Shown here: positions 42,089 through 51,304 of the stretch, in pieces
Numbering within the stretch: position 1 is the first letter of the stretch
Layout of the letters: each line of letters begins with the position of its first letter
Source of the DNA: Mycobacterium sp. OTB74
Lineage (GTDB): Bacteria; Actinomycetota; Actinomycetes; Mycobacteriales; Mycobacteriaceae
Assembly (NCBI RefSeq): GCF_029892685.1
Contig: NZ_JARXVD010000014.1
Location: 94,695-158,694, forward strand
Reading direction: 5' to 3'
DNA length: 64,000 nucleotides
Position numbers and translations under genes: made by a program
Notes under the pieces: model-generated
Databases searched by the model: none
What the model was told of the DNA's origin: nothing
Seen by the model: the letters and a program-made list of their open reading frames with translations, nothing else

Positions 42089-43411
42089 TTACGGACGAAT
42101 TCCGAACAGTACCTTCGCGCTGACCAGGCACAACTTGGCCATGCCCACGTAGGTCGCCGGGTTCAGCAGGGTCGGCCAGTAGGTGTTCCGCGAACCGGGG
42201 GCCATGGACCGTCCGGCGAAGCGGTCACCCAGCCAACGCATGGCCATCGGCGCTGAAAGCGGGTGCAGCACAATGTGTTCGGCGAAGATATCGCGGTGGT
42301 AGGTCATGTCGGCGCCGCCGGTGGCGTAGTTGTACGCCAGCGCATCGATGTCATCGACCGAGATGATCTGGTCGTGTGCCGCCTGCACGATCAGCATCGG
42401 CACAGATGGAATGGTGCCGCCCAACCTGATCTCGTCGAACACCTCCTGGACTTCCGGGGTGTCGATCACTTGCTGTAGGGGTCTGGCGAGCAGGTTGTCC
42501 ATGTCCAGATAGGCGTGCCGCACAATCGCCTCCAGGGTCGACATGCCCTCGATGTTGTGGAGCATGGCCTTGCCCTCATCGGTGGCGTAATCGTTGATCA
42601 CCCGGTCCAGACCGGGGTAGATGTGCGTCAGCGCAGCGATCACGGTAGCGGGCAGCCCGGCGAAGAAGGTGCCGTTGAGCCGTTGGAAGGTATTGCCGAG
42701 GTCGCCGACAGGTGAGCCCAGAACGGCGCCAACGATATTGAGTTCGGGTGCGTAGTCGGCGAGTTCCTCGGCGGCCCACGCACTGGCCAGGCCGCCGCCG
42801 GAGTAGCCCCACAGGCCGATGGGCGCTGTTCGGGACAGGCCGAGCGATTCGGTGTTCAGGGCCGCGCGCAGTCCGTCCAGGACGTGGTAGCCGGGTTCGT
42901 GCGGGGTGCCCCAGAGTCCGTCGATGCCCTCGTGGTCGGGGACGGAGACCGCCCAACCCTGGGCTACAGCTGCGGCCACGAAAAGGTATTCGAACTGCGT
43001 GAAGTTGCCGAAGCCCCGGGCGTGCAGTCGCATCGCGTAGGACGGGAAGCTGCGGCCGCTGACGGCGTCGATGGCGCACTGGTACGAAACGATGGGGCAG
43101 GGGCGGTTGATGGGCCGGTGGGCCGGCATCAGCACGGTGGTGACTGCCGCACATGGCGCGCCGTAAACGTCGGTGCTGCGGTATAGCAATTGGGTGGCGG
43201 TGACGTGCTGGGGAATCAGGCCCATGAAGCCGAGTTCGACCTCGCGGCTGCGCAGCACTGTGCCGGGTCGGGTGTGTTCGAAGCCGACGGGTGCAACGTA
43301 GAAGTAGTCGTCGGCGGGCAGTTGCGGGCGAGTACCGGGTTGCAGTTCCTCGTGGTACGGATGGCCGATCCACTCAGCGTCGGTAGCCCTGGCTGTGTTG
43401 CCCAAACCCAT
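42089..43411 (-). CDS. Secretory-lipase-family alpha/beta hydrolase (Rv1592c type)
   Basis: A 440-aa predicted lipase/esterase. The nucleophile elbow is GLWGYSGGGLASAWA (G-x-S-x-G). The catalytic Asp and His are likely in VQAAHDQIISVDDIDAL and EHIVLHPLSAP. FMGLIPQHVTATQLLYRS near residue 60 is shared with M. tuberculosis Rv1592c. The start MGLGNTARATDAEWIG at 43411 aligns with that protein; an open extension to 43447 exists. No clear Sec signal peptide is visible. Confidence 0.88.
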   Translation of the reverse strand: MGLGNTARATDAEWIGHPYHEELQPGTRPQLPADDYFYVAPVGFEHTRPGTVLRSREVELGFMGLIPQHVTATQLLYRSTDVYGAPCAAVTTVLMPAHRPINRPCPIVSYQCAIDAVSGRSFPSYAMRLHARGFGNFTQFEYLFVAAAVAQGWAVSVPDHEGIDGLWGTPHEPGYHVLDGLRAALNTESLGLSRTAPIGLWGYSGGGLASAWAAEELADYAPELNIVGAVLGSPVGDLGNTFQRLNGTFFAGLPATVIAALTHIYPGLDRVINDYATDEGKAMLHNIEGMSTLEAIVRHAYLDMDNLLARPLQQVIDTPEVQEVFDEIRLGGTIPSVPMLIVQAAHDQIISVDDIDALAYNYATGGADMTYHRDIFAEHIVLHPLSAPMAMRWLGDRFAGRSMAPGSRNTYWPTLLNPATYVGMAKLCLVSAKVLFGIRP

Positions 43412-43495
43412 CCGGGCATTCTGTCTTAATAAACCCTTAAAAACCAATTCTGACGCGCCGAACGTTGCCGAATAGTGACGTGTATCACAGGTTGG

Positions 43496-44203
43496 TTACT
43501 GGCCGGGCGGTCGCAGGGCGGCGAATTCGTCGGTCACTCGATAGGTCGAATCGGTGAAGCGGTACAGCGCTGCGGGGCGTCCGCCGCTGCGTCCGGACCT
43601 GGCTGTGGTCCCGGTGGGGCTGATGACGCCGCGACGGGCCAGGACCCGTTGCAAGTTGGTTGGGTCTACTTGGTAGCCCAGTGTGGCGCCGTAGATGTCG
43701 CGAAGCGTGGAGAGGGTGAATTCCCTTGGTGCCAAGGCAAATCCGATGTTTGTATACGACATCTTGGCGACCAGTCGGGTGTGTGCGTGGGTGATCATCG
43801 GGTGATGGTCGAAGGCCATGGGGGGCAGGTCGTCCACCGGGTGCCAGCGCGTGTCGGTGGGCAGTTCGGGGGTTGCGGGTGAGGGCACCAGGCCCAGGTA
43901 GGTGGAGGCGATGGTGCGGGCGCCGAAGACCGAGGTCGGCACCCGATCTGGGTTGCTGAACACTGCAAGCTGTTCCAAGTGCGCGATCTCGCGCAGGTCG
44001 ACCTTCTCGGCCAGTTGGCGACGCACCGAGCTGGTCATGTCCTCGTCATCGCGCAGTTGGCCTCCGGGCAGCGACCAGGCGCCCTGCTGGGGTTCCATGG
44101 CACGCTCCCACAACAGCACGCTGAGCTGCGGTTTACGCGACTCGGGGTATCGAACCTGAAACACGACGGCGAGCACTTCATGGGCAGTGCTACGATGTGG
44201 CAT
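43496..44203 (-). CDS. nrtR: NrtR-type Nudix repressor of NAD synthesis
   Basis: A 235-aa regulator. Residues about 5-150 are a Nudix domain with a degraded catalytic box (LPGGQLRDDEDMTSSVRRQL lacks the usual REUxEE), as in NrtR proteins that sense but do not cleave. Residues about 155-235 are a winged helix (TLSTLRDIYGATLGYQVDPT; RRGVISPTG). It is divergent from nadABC, the operon NrtR represses in M. smegmatis. The ATG at 44203 is preferred over 44215 because a -10 box TATGAT ends seven bases upstream, giving a leaderless message, and the operator begins at the next base. Confidence 0.9.
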   Translation of the reverse strand: MPHRSTAHEVLAVVFQVRYPESRKPQLSVLLWERAMEPQQGAWSLPGGQLRDDEDMTSSVRRQLAEKVDLREIAHLEQLAVFSNPDRVPTSVFGARTIASTYLGLVPSPATPELPTDTRWHPVDDLPPMAFDHHPMITHAHTRLVAKMSYTNIGFALAPREFTLSTLRDIYGATLGYQVDPTNLQRVLARRGVISPTGTTARSGRSGGRPAALYRFTDSTYRVTDEFAALRPPGQ

Positions 44204-44226
44204 GTTTTCGATCATAAGTCGAAAAC
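44204..44226. promoter_or_regulatory. NrtR operator between nrtR and nadA
   Basis: GTTTTCGA (44204-44211), a 7-base spacer and TCGAAAAC (44219-44226) form a perfect dyad. It contains the nrtR -10 box (TATGAT, 44216-44211 on the minus strand) and lies 26 bases before nadA, so one dimer could repress both directions. Confidence 0.8.
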
Positions 44227-44251
44227 CTGGCCAGGTTCAAAGGAGACGGCC

Positions 44252-45283
44252 ATGACGGTCTTGGATCGAGGGACGGAGCCCGGCGACATCGCCGCCTCCA
44301 GCGGCTTTGGTGACGTCGAACCCGACGCCCGGTGGGCGGCCGAGGTGCGCCGTCTGGCGAAGGAACGCAACGCCACCATCCTCGCGCACAACTACCAGTT
44401 GCCCGAGATTCAGGACATCGCCGACCACGTTGGCGACTCACTGGCGCTGTCGCGGATCGCCGCCGAGGCCCCCGAGGACACCATCGTGTTCTGCGGCGTG
44501 CACTTCATGGCCGAGACTGCGAAGATCCTGTCGCCGGACAAGACCGTGCTGATCCCGGACCAGCGAGCCGGCTGCTCGTTGGCCGATTCGATCACCGCTG
44601 ACGACCTGCGCGCGTGGAAGGCCGAGTACCCCGACGCGGTCGTGGTGTCCTATGTGAACACCACCGCAGCGGTCAAGGCGCTCACCGACATCTGCTGCAC
44701 CTCGTCCAACGCCGTCGAGGTGGTCGCCTCGATTCCCGCAGACAAGACGGTGCTCTTCTGCCCTGATCAGTTCCTAGGTGCCCACGTGCGCCGAGTGACC
44801 GGCCGACAGAACCTGCACATCTGGGCCGGGGAATGCCACGTGCACGCTGGCATCAACGGCGACGAACTGGCCGACCAGGCCCGCAACCACCCCGATGCCG
44901 AACTGTTCGTCCACCCCGAATGCGGTTGCGCCACATCGGCTCTGTACCTGGCCGGTGAGGGTGCCGTGCCCGAGGATCGGGTCAAGATCCTGTCGACCGG
45001 CGGCATGCTGGACGCCGCCCGTGAGACTCGCGCGCAGCAGGTGCTGGTGGCCACCGAGATCGGTATGCTGCACCAATTGCGCCGTGCCGCACCGGAAACC
45101 GAGTTCCTTGCGGTCAATGATCGGGCGTCGTGCCCGTACATGAAGATGATCACCCCGGCCGCGCTGTTGCGCAGCCTCCGCGATGGTGCCGACGAGGTAC
45201 ACGTTGACACCGATGTCGCCGCCGCAGCGCGGTTGAGCGTGCAGCGGATGATTGAGGTCGGGCAACCCGGCGGCGGGGAATGA
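44252..45283 (+). CDS. nadA: Quinolinate synthase
   Basis: A 343-aa 4Fe-4S enzyme that condenses iminoaspartate with dihydroxyacetone phosphate. Three pseudo-repeated domains are typical. Likely cluster cysteines are in DICCTSSNAVEV, VHPECGCATS and DRASCPYMKMI. LAHNYQLPEIQDIADHVGDS near residue 40 is diagnostic. ATG 44252 is fixed by AAGGAGA six bases upstream. The stop overlaps nadB by four bases. Confidence 0.96.
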   Translation: MTVLDRGTEPGDIAASSGFGDVEPDARWAAEVRRLAKERNATILAHNYQLPEIQDIADHVGDSLALSRIAAEAPEDTIVFCGVHFMAETAKILSPDKTVLIPDQRAGCSLADSITADDLRAWKAEYPDAVVVSYVNTTAAVKALTDICCTSSNAVEVVASIPADKTVLFCPDQFLGAHVRRVTGRQNLHIWAGECHVHAGINGDELADQARNHPDAELFVHPECGCATSALYLAGEGAVPEDRVKILSTGGMLDAARETRAQQVLVATEIGMLHQLRRAAPETEFLAVNDRASCPYMKMITPAALLRSLRDGADEVHVDTDVAAAARLSVQRMIEVGQPGGGE

Positions 45284-46872
45284 CCATGCGCGCCATGTCA
45301 GCCGCGTGTGGTGGGCGCGGTTACTGGCGCCAACGTGCTGATGTCGTGGTGGTCGGCACCGGCGTAGCCGGACTGGCCGCCGCCCGCGCTGCACACTTGG
45401 CCGGCAGTCGGGTTGTGGTGGTGGGTAAGTCCCGTGAGACGGCCACCGCCTATGCCCAGGGCGGCATCGCTGTGGTGATACCTGACGGTGACGATTCGAT
45501 CGAAGCCCACGTAACCGACACCGTCACGGCCGGAGCTGGGTTGTGCGATATCGACGCTGTCACCTCCATTGTCTCCGACGGCTATGCCGCAGTGGCCGAA
45601 TTGGTCAGTGCCGGAGCAGTTCTGGATGCAGGACCATCGGGTGGTTGGTCGCTGACCCGCGAGGGCGGGCACACCCGGCGGCGGATTGTGCACGCCGGCG
45701 GAGACGCCACCGGAGCCGAGGTGCAGCGGGCACTCAATGCGGCGAGCACCAAACTCGATATCCGGCCTGATCATGTTGCGCTGCAGGTGCTGCACCACGA
45801 CGGTGCGGTCAGCGGAGTGGCGCTGCTGACCCCTGACGGTCCCGGTGTGCTGGAGGCGCCGTCGGTGATCCTGGCTACCGGTGGGCTGGGCCAGTTATAC
45901 AGCGCGACAACCAATCCGGACGGTTCGACCGGTGACGGTGTGGCGCTCGCGTTGTGGGCTGGGGTGCCGGTCAGCGATATCGAGTTCATTCAGTTCCATC
46001 CGACCATGCTGTACACCGGGGGTATCGGCGGGCGCTGCCCGCTGATCACCGAGGCGCTACGCGGCGAAGGCGCCATTCTGCTTGACGCACATGGTGATTC
46101 GGTGACCGCCGGGGTCCATCCGATGGGCGATCTGGCGCCGCGGGACGTGGTGGCCGCCGCCATCGATGCCCGGCTGGCCGCAACTGGCGACGCATGTGTC
46201 TACCTGGATGCCCGTGGCGTCGCCGACGTCGCGAACAGGTTCCCGACTGTGACGGCCGCGTGCCTGGCTTTTGGGATCGACCCGGCGCGCCAACTGATTC
46301 CGGTGGTGCCCGGCGCCCACTACAGCTGCGGCGGCATCGTTACCGACGTGCATGGACGGACTGAACTGGCCGGCCTGTACGCCGCGGGCGAAGTGGGTCG
46401 CACCGGTATGCACGGCGCCAATAGGTTGGCCTCCAACAGCTTGTTGGAGGGACTGGTGGTCGGTGGCCGTGCCGGCCGGTCCGCAGCGGACCACGCGCGA
46501 TCTGCAGGACGAAACCGCTTGCCGGAAACCGACTTCGGCCGCCGGCCGGCCATGGGACGGGTTGCGCTCCAGGGCGGCATGACCTCGTATGCGTCGGTGG
46601 TGCGTGATACGCCCGGACTGGGAAGGCTGAGTGAATTGCTGGCGAGTGCTGGTAGCAGGCGCATGTCCGATCGTGCTGCGGTGGAAGACGCGACCCTGAC
46701 CGCGACGGCAGCCGCGGTCGTCGCCGCTGCAGCCGCGCGCACTGAATCGCGCGGTTGCCACCATCGTGGCGATCATCTCGACGCCGATCCGGCGTTGGCG
46801 GTGTCGGCGCAGATCCGTCTGGACGCCGACGGCCAAGCCACCGCGGCTCTGCCAGTAGGAGCGGCGAACTGA
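45280..46872 (+). CDS. nadB: L-aspartate oxidase
   Basis: A 530-aa FAD enzyme that oxidises aspartate to iminoaspartate. The dinucleotide-binding motif is DVVVVGTGVAGLAAARAA. FAD and active-site blocks are YAQGGIAVVIP, EFIQFHPTMLYTGG and SCGGIVTDVHGRTELAGLYA, and the C-terminal RTESRGCHHRGD. ATG 45280 overlaps nadA. ATG 45286 or 45295 are alternatives since the first residues are poorly conserved. The stop TGA shares its last base with the nadC ATG. Confidence 0.95.
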   Translation: MTMRAMSAACGGRGYWRQRADVVVVGTGVAGLAAARAAHLAGSRVVVVGKSRETATAYAQGGIAVVIPDGDDSIEAHVTDTVTAGAGLCDIDAVTSIVSDGYAAVAELVSAGAVLDAGPSGGWSLTREGGHTRRRIVHAGGDATGAEVQRALNAASTKLDIRPDHVALQVLHHDGAVSGVALLTPDGPGVLEAPSVILATGGLGQLYSATTNPDGSTGDGVALALWAGVPVSDIEFIQFHPTMLYTGGIGGRCPLITEALRGEGAILLDAHGDSVTAGVHPMGDLAPRDVVAAAIDARLAATGDACVYLDARGVADVANRFPTVTAACLAFGIDPARQLIPVVPGAHYSCGGIVTDVHGRTELAGLYAAGEVGRTGMHGANRLASNSLLEGLVVGGRAGRSAADHARSAGRNRLPETDFGRRPAMGRVALQGGMTSYASVVRDTPGLGRLSELLASAGSRRMSDRAAVEDATLTATAAAVVAAAAARTESRGCHHRGDHLDADPALAVSAQIRLDADGQATAALPVGAAN

Positions 46873-47729
46873 TGGCATTGTCACCGCAGGAACTGGCAGA
46901 GGCAAATGCCACCATCGACCGATCGCTCGATGAGGATCTGCGCTATGGGCCCGATGTGACGTCGGTGGCGACAGTGCCCGCCGACGCGACGACGGTCGCG
47001 TCGATGGTGCCCCGTCAGGCCGGTGTCATCGCGGGACTTGATATCGCGCTCCTGGTGCTGGACAAGGTGATCGGCCCTGACTCGTACCGGGTGCTCTCGC
47101 GCGTCGAGGACGGCAGCGAGGTCAAGGCCGGTGACGCAGTACTGACCGTCGAGGCCCCGACCCGCGGGTTGTTGACCGCCGAGCGCACCATGCTCAACAT
47201 CGTCTGCCACCTGTCCGGGATCGCCTCCGAGACCGCGCGCTGGGTGCAGGAGGTGTCCGGTACGGACACCGCCATCCGCGACACCCGAAAGACTTTGCCG
47301 GGCTTGCGATTGCTGCAGAAGTACGCGGTACGGGTCGGCGGCGGCGTCAACCACCGCTTGGGCCTGGGCGACGCCGCACTGATCAAGGACAACCACGTGG
47401 CCGCAGCCGGGTCTGTGCTGGCGGCGCTCAAGGCGGTGCGGGCTGAGGCGCCGGATCTGGAATGCGAGGTCGAGGTCGACTCGCTGGAGCAACTCGACGA
47501 AATCCTCTCCGAAAATGTCGAATTGGTGCTGCTCGACAACTTTCCGGTGTGGCAGACCCAGATCGCCGTGCAACGCCGAAACGCCAACGCCAAAGGCACC
47601 AAGCTGGAGTCCTCGGGCGGGCTGTCACTGGAGCAGGCAGCCGCATACGCCGCGACCGGGGTCGACTACTTGGCCGTCGGCGCTCTCACCCATTCGGTGC
47701 GGGTGCTGGACGTCGGCCTCGACATCTAA
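46872..47729 (+). CDS. nadC: Quinolinate phosphoribosyltransferase
   Basis: A 285-aa enzyme forming nicotinate mononucleotide from quinolinate and PRPP. Typical blocks are EDLRYGPDVTSVATVP, ERTMLNIVCHLSGIAS, DTRKTLPGLRLLQKYAVRVG, HRLGLGDAALIKDNH and ESSGGLSLEQAAAYA. The length equals M. tuberculosis NadC. It ends the nadABC operon, convergent with a membrane protein gene 16 bases on. Confidence 0.96.
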   Translation: MALSPQELAEANATIDRSLDEDLRYGPDVTSVATVPADATTVASMVPRQAGVIAGLDIALLVLDKVIGPDSYRVLSRVEDGSEVKAGDAVLTVEAPTRGLLTAERTMLNIVCHLSGIASETARWVQEVSGTDTAIRDTRKTLPGLRLLQKYAVRVGGGVNHRLGLGDAALIKDNHVAAAGSVLAALKAVRAEAPDLECEVEVDSLEQLDEILSENVELVLLDNFPVWQTQIAVQRRNANAKGTKLESSGGLSLEQAAAYAATGVDYLAVGALTHSVRVLDVGLDI

Positions 47730-47745
47730 CCGACTGCGGAACCCC

Positions 47746-48345
47746 CTAGTCCGGCATGCAGTTTCGGTACCGGGTCAGCCAGTTGTTCATCAGCTCTACC
47801 GCCTGGGCGAATGGGCGATCCCAATAGCCCATTACTGCGACATCGATCTTCACACCTTCGGGGTCTCGTGCCGGTCCGCCCAGCCGCCGGCACAGTCGTT
47901 TGCGCAGAGTCAGGCTGTAGTCGGGCGCGTATCGGAACCCGACGCGTGGTGATGCGATTCCTTCCAGGTTCGCGTGTCCGAGGACGAACCTGTCGATGTC
48001 GCGCCAGGCGTACCGGCGGGGACGCAGAACTCGGTCGTTGACCTCGAACCCGGTACTCGACAATCGCAGCCACCAGCCCCCGCGCCCACTGCGGATACCC
48101 AGCGCGGCGAGCCGGGCAACCATGGGCCCGAACATGCCGATGTTGAGCATGCAAATGAAGGCGAACCAAGCGAAAAGAAACGGCCCCATCTCACGCATAG
48201 CGTCGTGTCGCATCAAGATGAGTGCAGTCAGCCCGACTATGGCAAGCGCCGGAAAGATGCCGAACAGGCCGACGATGAAGATCCAGCCCCAGCGACCGTC
48301 GGCCGCGGTGAAATTGATGACGAAATCGTCATTCTGTCCCTCCAC
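47746..48345 (-). CDS. Membrane protein with PH-like C-terminal domain, unknown function
   Basis: A 199-aa protein with two closely spaced membrane helices (residues about 15-40, WGWIFIVGLFGIFPALAIVG, and about 52-75, FLFAWFAFICMLNIGMFG). A cytosolic domain of about 110 residues follows, with a beta-rich pattern (LSSTGFEVNDRVLRPRRYAW; IDRFVLGHANLEG) like bacterial PH-type domains. The GTG at 48345 is chosen because the frame upstream overlaps the next gene and is Arg-rich. It follows the Ddn-like gene by 23 bases on the same strand. Function unknown. Confidence 0.75.
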   Translation of the reverse strand: MEGQNDDFVINFTAADGRWGWIFIVGLFGIFPALAIVGLTALILMRHDAMREMGPFLFAWFAFICMLNIGMFGPMVARLAALGIRSGRGGWWLRLSSTGFEVNDRVLRPRRYAWRDIDRFVLGHANLEGIASPRVGFRYAPDYSLTLRKRLCRRLGGPARDPEGVKIDVAVMGYWDRPFAQAVELMNNWLTRYRNCMPD

Positions 48346-48368
48346 GGCGCCGCGACCCGCTGGCGACG

Positions 48369-48782
48369 TCAGACGATGTCGGCGACGAAGACGCCCTGGC
48401 TCTTTGCCCCGATCTGCGCGATGCGAGGTAACGACGCATCGACGGTGCCCTTCGGCAGCACACGCGGGTTGGTGATCTTGACGTCGCCGCGGAACAGGTG
48501 CACGTCCGCCTCTCCGGCGGCGAGCACGTTCTTGACCCAGTTGGTCTTGCCGTGGGCCAGCAGAATCGCCAGGGTATTGCCCTTGCGGTAGCTGGTGACG
48601 ATCGTCTCGTAGGGCGTTCCGGAGGTGCGGCCACGGTGTTTGATCACGGTGAAGCCGGGTAGGCGCTTGGAGAGCGGCTTCAGTGCGGGGTTGATGTACT
48701 TGATCTGGAGGTTTTCGAACCACACCGGGAAGACCATGGGTACACCCGGGGCGTTGTTCGGGTGGTTCTCGCGGCTCGACAT
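48369..48782 (-). CDS. Deazaflavin-dependent nitroreductase family protein (Ddn-like, Rv1598c)
   Basis: A 137-aa split-barrel protein of the F420-dependent nitroreductase family. Diagnostic segments are HRGRTSGTPYETIVTSYRKG, LAILLAHGKTNWVKNVLAAG and DVHLFRGDVKITNPRVLP. The position beside hisD matches Rv1598c. The natural substrate is unknown; quinones are plausible for the family. ATG 48782 has AGGAGG seven bases upstream. Divergent from hisD with 45 bases between starts. Confidence 0.88.
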   Translation of the reverse strand: MSSRENHPNNAPGVPMVFPVWFENLQIKYINPALKPLSKRLPGFTVIKHRGRTSGTPYETIVTSYRKGNTLAILLAHGKTNWVKNVLAAGEADVHLFRGDVKITNPRVLPKGTVDASLPRIAQIGAKSQGVFVADIV

Positions 48783-48827
48783 TGACGCCTCCTAATTCGA
48801 TTTGGCCTGCTCTGAAACAATAGTCGG

Positions 48828-50159
48828 GTGAACACTGCAGTGAAGCTGGCGCGTATCGACTTGCGTGGTCAGCAGTTGTCCACGGCGCAGCTGCGGTCGG
48901 TGCTGCCGCGAGGCGGGGTCGACGTGGACTCGGTGCTGCCCAAAGTTCGCCCGATCGTCGACGCGGTGGTCGAGCGGGGTGCGGTCGCGGCACTGGAATA
49001 CGGAGAGTCGCTCGACGGGGTACGGTCCGCCGCGGTGCGGGTGCCGCAGGCCGAACTGGACGCGGCGCTGGCTGCGCTGGATGCCGACGTACGGGTGGCA
49101 CTTGAGGTCGCCATCGAGCGCACCCGCGCCGTGCACGCCGACCAGCGTCGCACCGACACCACCACAACCTTGGCGCCCGGCGCCACCGTCACCGAGCGCT
49201 GGGTTCCGGTGGAACGCGTCGGTCTGTACGTGCCCGGCGGCAACGCGGTTTACCCGTCCAGCGTCGTGATGAACGTGGTGCCGGCCCAGACCGCCGGCGT
49301 CGACTCGCTGGTGATCGCCAGCCCGCCGCAGAAAGACCACGGAGGACTGCCGCACCCGACCATCCTGGCCGCAGCAGCGCTGCTCGGGGTCGATGAGGTG
49401 TGGGCGGTCGGCGGGGCCCAGGGCGTCGCTCTGCTGGCCTACGGTGGCACCGATACCACTGGCGAAGAGCTGGCCCCAGTCGACATGATCACCGGACCGG
49501 GCAACATCTACGTCACCGCCGCCAAGCGCATCTGCCGTTCTCAGGTCGGCATCGATGCTGAGGCCGGTCCCACCGAGATCGCGATTCTGGCAGACCACTC
49601 GGCCGACCCCGTGCACATCGCTGCCGATCTGATCAGCCAGGCCGAGCACGACGAAATGGCAGCCAGCGTGCTGGTCACCATCAGCGAGAAGCTGGCCGAT
49701 GCCACCGATGCCGAGGTGGCCGCGCAAGTCGCGACCACGCTGCACCGCGAGCGCGTGACGACTGCGCTGAACGGTAAGCAGTCGGCCATCGTGCTGGTTG
49801 ACGACCTGGAGGCCGGGGTTCGTGTGGTCAACGCCTACGCCGCCGAGCACCTGGAGATTCAGACCGACGACGCTTCGGAAGTGGCCGGCAGAATCCGTTC
49901 GGCCGGAGCGATTTTCGTCGGACCGTGGTCGCCGGTCAGCCTCGGCGACTACTGCGCCGGGTCCAACCATGTGCTGCCCACCGCCGGCTGCGCCCGGCAC
50001 TCCAGCGGGCTGTCGGTGCAGACCTTCCTGCGCGGCATCCACGTCGTGGACTACACGGAGGCAGCGTTGAAAGACGTTGCCGGCAACGTTATTACGCTGG
50101 CCAAGGCCGAGAACCTGCCCGCACACGGCGAGGCCGTGCGTCGGAGGTTCGAAAGGTGA
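48828..50159 (+). CDS. hisD: Histidinol dehydrogenase
   Basis: A 443-aa zinc, NAD-dependent enzyme for the last two oxidations to histidine. Zinc and catalytic residues are in LISQAEHDEMAAS (Gln, His), AEHLEIQTDD and GDYCAGSNHVLPTAG (Asp, His), with VGLYVPGGNAVYPSSVVMNV early. GTG 48828 is used; GTG 48840 is an alternative. It leads the his operon and overlaps hisC by four bases (GTGA). Confidence 0.96.
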   Translation: MNTAVKLARIDLRGQQLSTAQLRSVLPRGGVDVDSVLPKVRPIVDAVVERGAVAALEYGESLDGVRSAAVRVPQAELDAALAALDADVRVALEVAIERTRAVHADQRRTDTTTTLAPGATVTERWVPVERVGLYVPGGNAVYPSSVVMNVVPAQTAGVDSLVIASPPQKDHGGLPHPTILAAAALLGVDEVWAVGGAQGVALLAYGGTDTTGEELAPVDMITGPGNIYVTAAKRICRSQVGIDAEAGPTEIAILADHSADPVHIAADLISQAEHDEMAASVLVTISEKLADATDAEVAAQVATTLHRERVTTALNGKQSAIVLVDDLEAGVRVVNAYAAEHLEIQTDDASEVAGRIRSAGAIFVGPWSPVSLGDYCAGSNHVLPTAGCARHSSGLSVQTFLRGIHVVDYTEAALKDVAGNVITLAKAENLPAHGEAVRRRFER

Positions 50160-51304
50160 CGAGCCGCTTGCGCGAAGAACAGGCAGCGCCGGGCGCACGT
50201 ATCTCCCTCGACGATCTGCCGCTGCGGGAGAACCTACGCGGCAAATCGCCATACGGCGCACCGCAATTGGTGGTGCCGGTGCGGCTCAACACCAACGAGA
50301 ACCCGCACCCGCCGACCCAGGCGCTGATCGATGATGTCGCAGAATCGGTGCGCGAGGCCGCAGCCGAGTTGCACCGGTACCCGGACCGCGACGCCATGGC
50401 GCTGCGGACCGATCTGGCCGCGTACATGCAGCAGGCAACCGGCGTCGCGCTGGGACCGGAAAATCTCTGGGCGGCAAACGGTTCCAATGAAATCCTGCAG
50501 CAGCTGCTGCAGGCGTTCGGCGGACCGGGGCGCAGTGCCATCGGCTTTGTGCCGTCCTACTCGATGCACCCGATCATTGCCGACGGCACCCAGACCGACT
50601 GGATGGTGGCGACGCGCGCCGCGGACTTCGGGCTTGATGTCGATCTTGCGGAGGCCGCGATCGGCGAGCGCAAGCCCGACGTCGTGTTCGTCACCAGCCC
50701 CAACAACCCGACCGGTCAGAGCATCCCGCTCGATGACCTGCGCCGGCTGCTGGACGTGACTCCGGGAATCCTGATTCTGGACGAGGCCTACGGCGAATTC
50801 TCCTCGCAGCCAAGCGGTGTCGAGCTGCTGGCCGACTACCCGACCAAGCTCATCGTCAGCCGCACCATGAGCAAGGCCTTCGCCTTCGCCGGTGGCCGGC
50901 TGGGCTACATGATCGCCGATCCCGCCGTCATCGACGCCATGCTGCTGGTGCGCCTGCCGTACCACCTGTCTGTGCTGACCCAGGCCGCAGCACGGGCGGC
51001 GCTGCGGCATGCCGACGAAACTCTGAGCAGCGTCGCCACCTTGGCGGCCGAGCGTGACCGGGTGGCAGCGGCGTTACATGACTTGGGTTTTCGGGTCATC
51101 CCCAGCGACTCGAACTTCATCCTGTTCGGTGAGTTCGCCGACGCGCCGGCGACTTGGCAGCGCTACCTCGATGCCGGTGTGCTGATCCGTGATGTAGGCA
51201 TCCCCGGATATCTGCGCACCACAATCGGATTGGCCTCCGAGAATGACGCCCTACTGGAAGCCAGCGCCCGGCTGGCCCAGACCGAACTGGGAGGAAAGCC
51301 GTGA
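50156..51304 (+). CDS. hisC: Histidinol-phosphate aminotransferase
   Basis: A 382-aa class I PLP aminotransferase. The PLP lysine is in VSRTMSKAFAFAGGRLGYM; LNTNENPHPPT, AANGSNEILQQLL and VTSPNNPTGQSIP are family blocks. Compared with M. tuberculosis HisC1 as I recall it, residues about 4-11 (RLREEQAA) are extra and are encoded by the dispersed TGCGCGAAGAACAG motif. So the repeat is translated in frame here. Confidence 0.95.
   Translation: MTSRLREEQAAPGARISLDDLPLRENLRGKSPYGAPQLVVPVRLNTNENPHPPTQALIDDVAESVREAAAELHRYPDRDAMALRTDLAAYMQQATGVALGPENLWAANGSNEILQQLLQAFGGPGRSAIGFVPSYSMHPIIADGTQTDWMVATRAADFGLDVDLAEAAIGERKPDVVFVTSPNNPTGQSIPLDDLRRLLDVTPGILILDEAYGEFSSQPSGVELLADYPTKLIVSRTMSKAFAFAGGRLGYMIADPAVIDAMLLVRLPYHLSVLTQAAARAALRHADETLSSVATLAAERDRVAAALHDLGFRVIPSDSNFILFGEFADAPATWQRYLDAGVLIRDVGIPGYLRTTIGLASENDALLEASARLAQTELGGKP
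50164..50182 (+). repeat. Dispersed motif TGCGCGAAGAACAG, copy 2, inside hisC
   Basis: CCGCTTGCGCGAAGAACAG begins eight bases after the GTG of hisC, right at the hisD/hisC overlap. It is read in frame as RLREEQ. Confidence 0.75.

Noticed and set aside
48346..49167. N-terminal extension of the minus-strand membrane protein into hisD
   Set aside because: Arg/Pro-rich translation overlapping the Ddn-like gene and hisD; the GTG at 48345 gives a normal membrane protein.
48792..50261. Long minus-strand frame across hisD (about 489 codons)
   Set aside because: Shadow of hisD; low-complexity His/Arg/Gly-rich product with no family resemblance.
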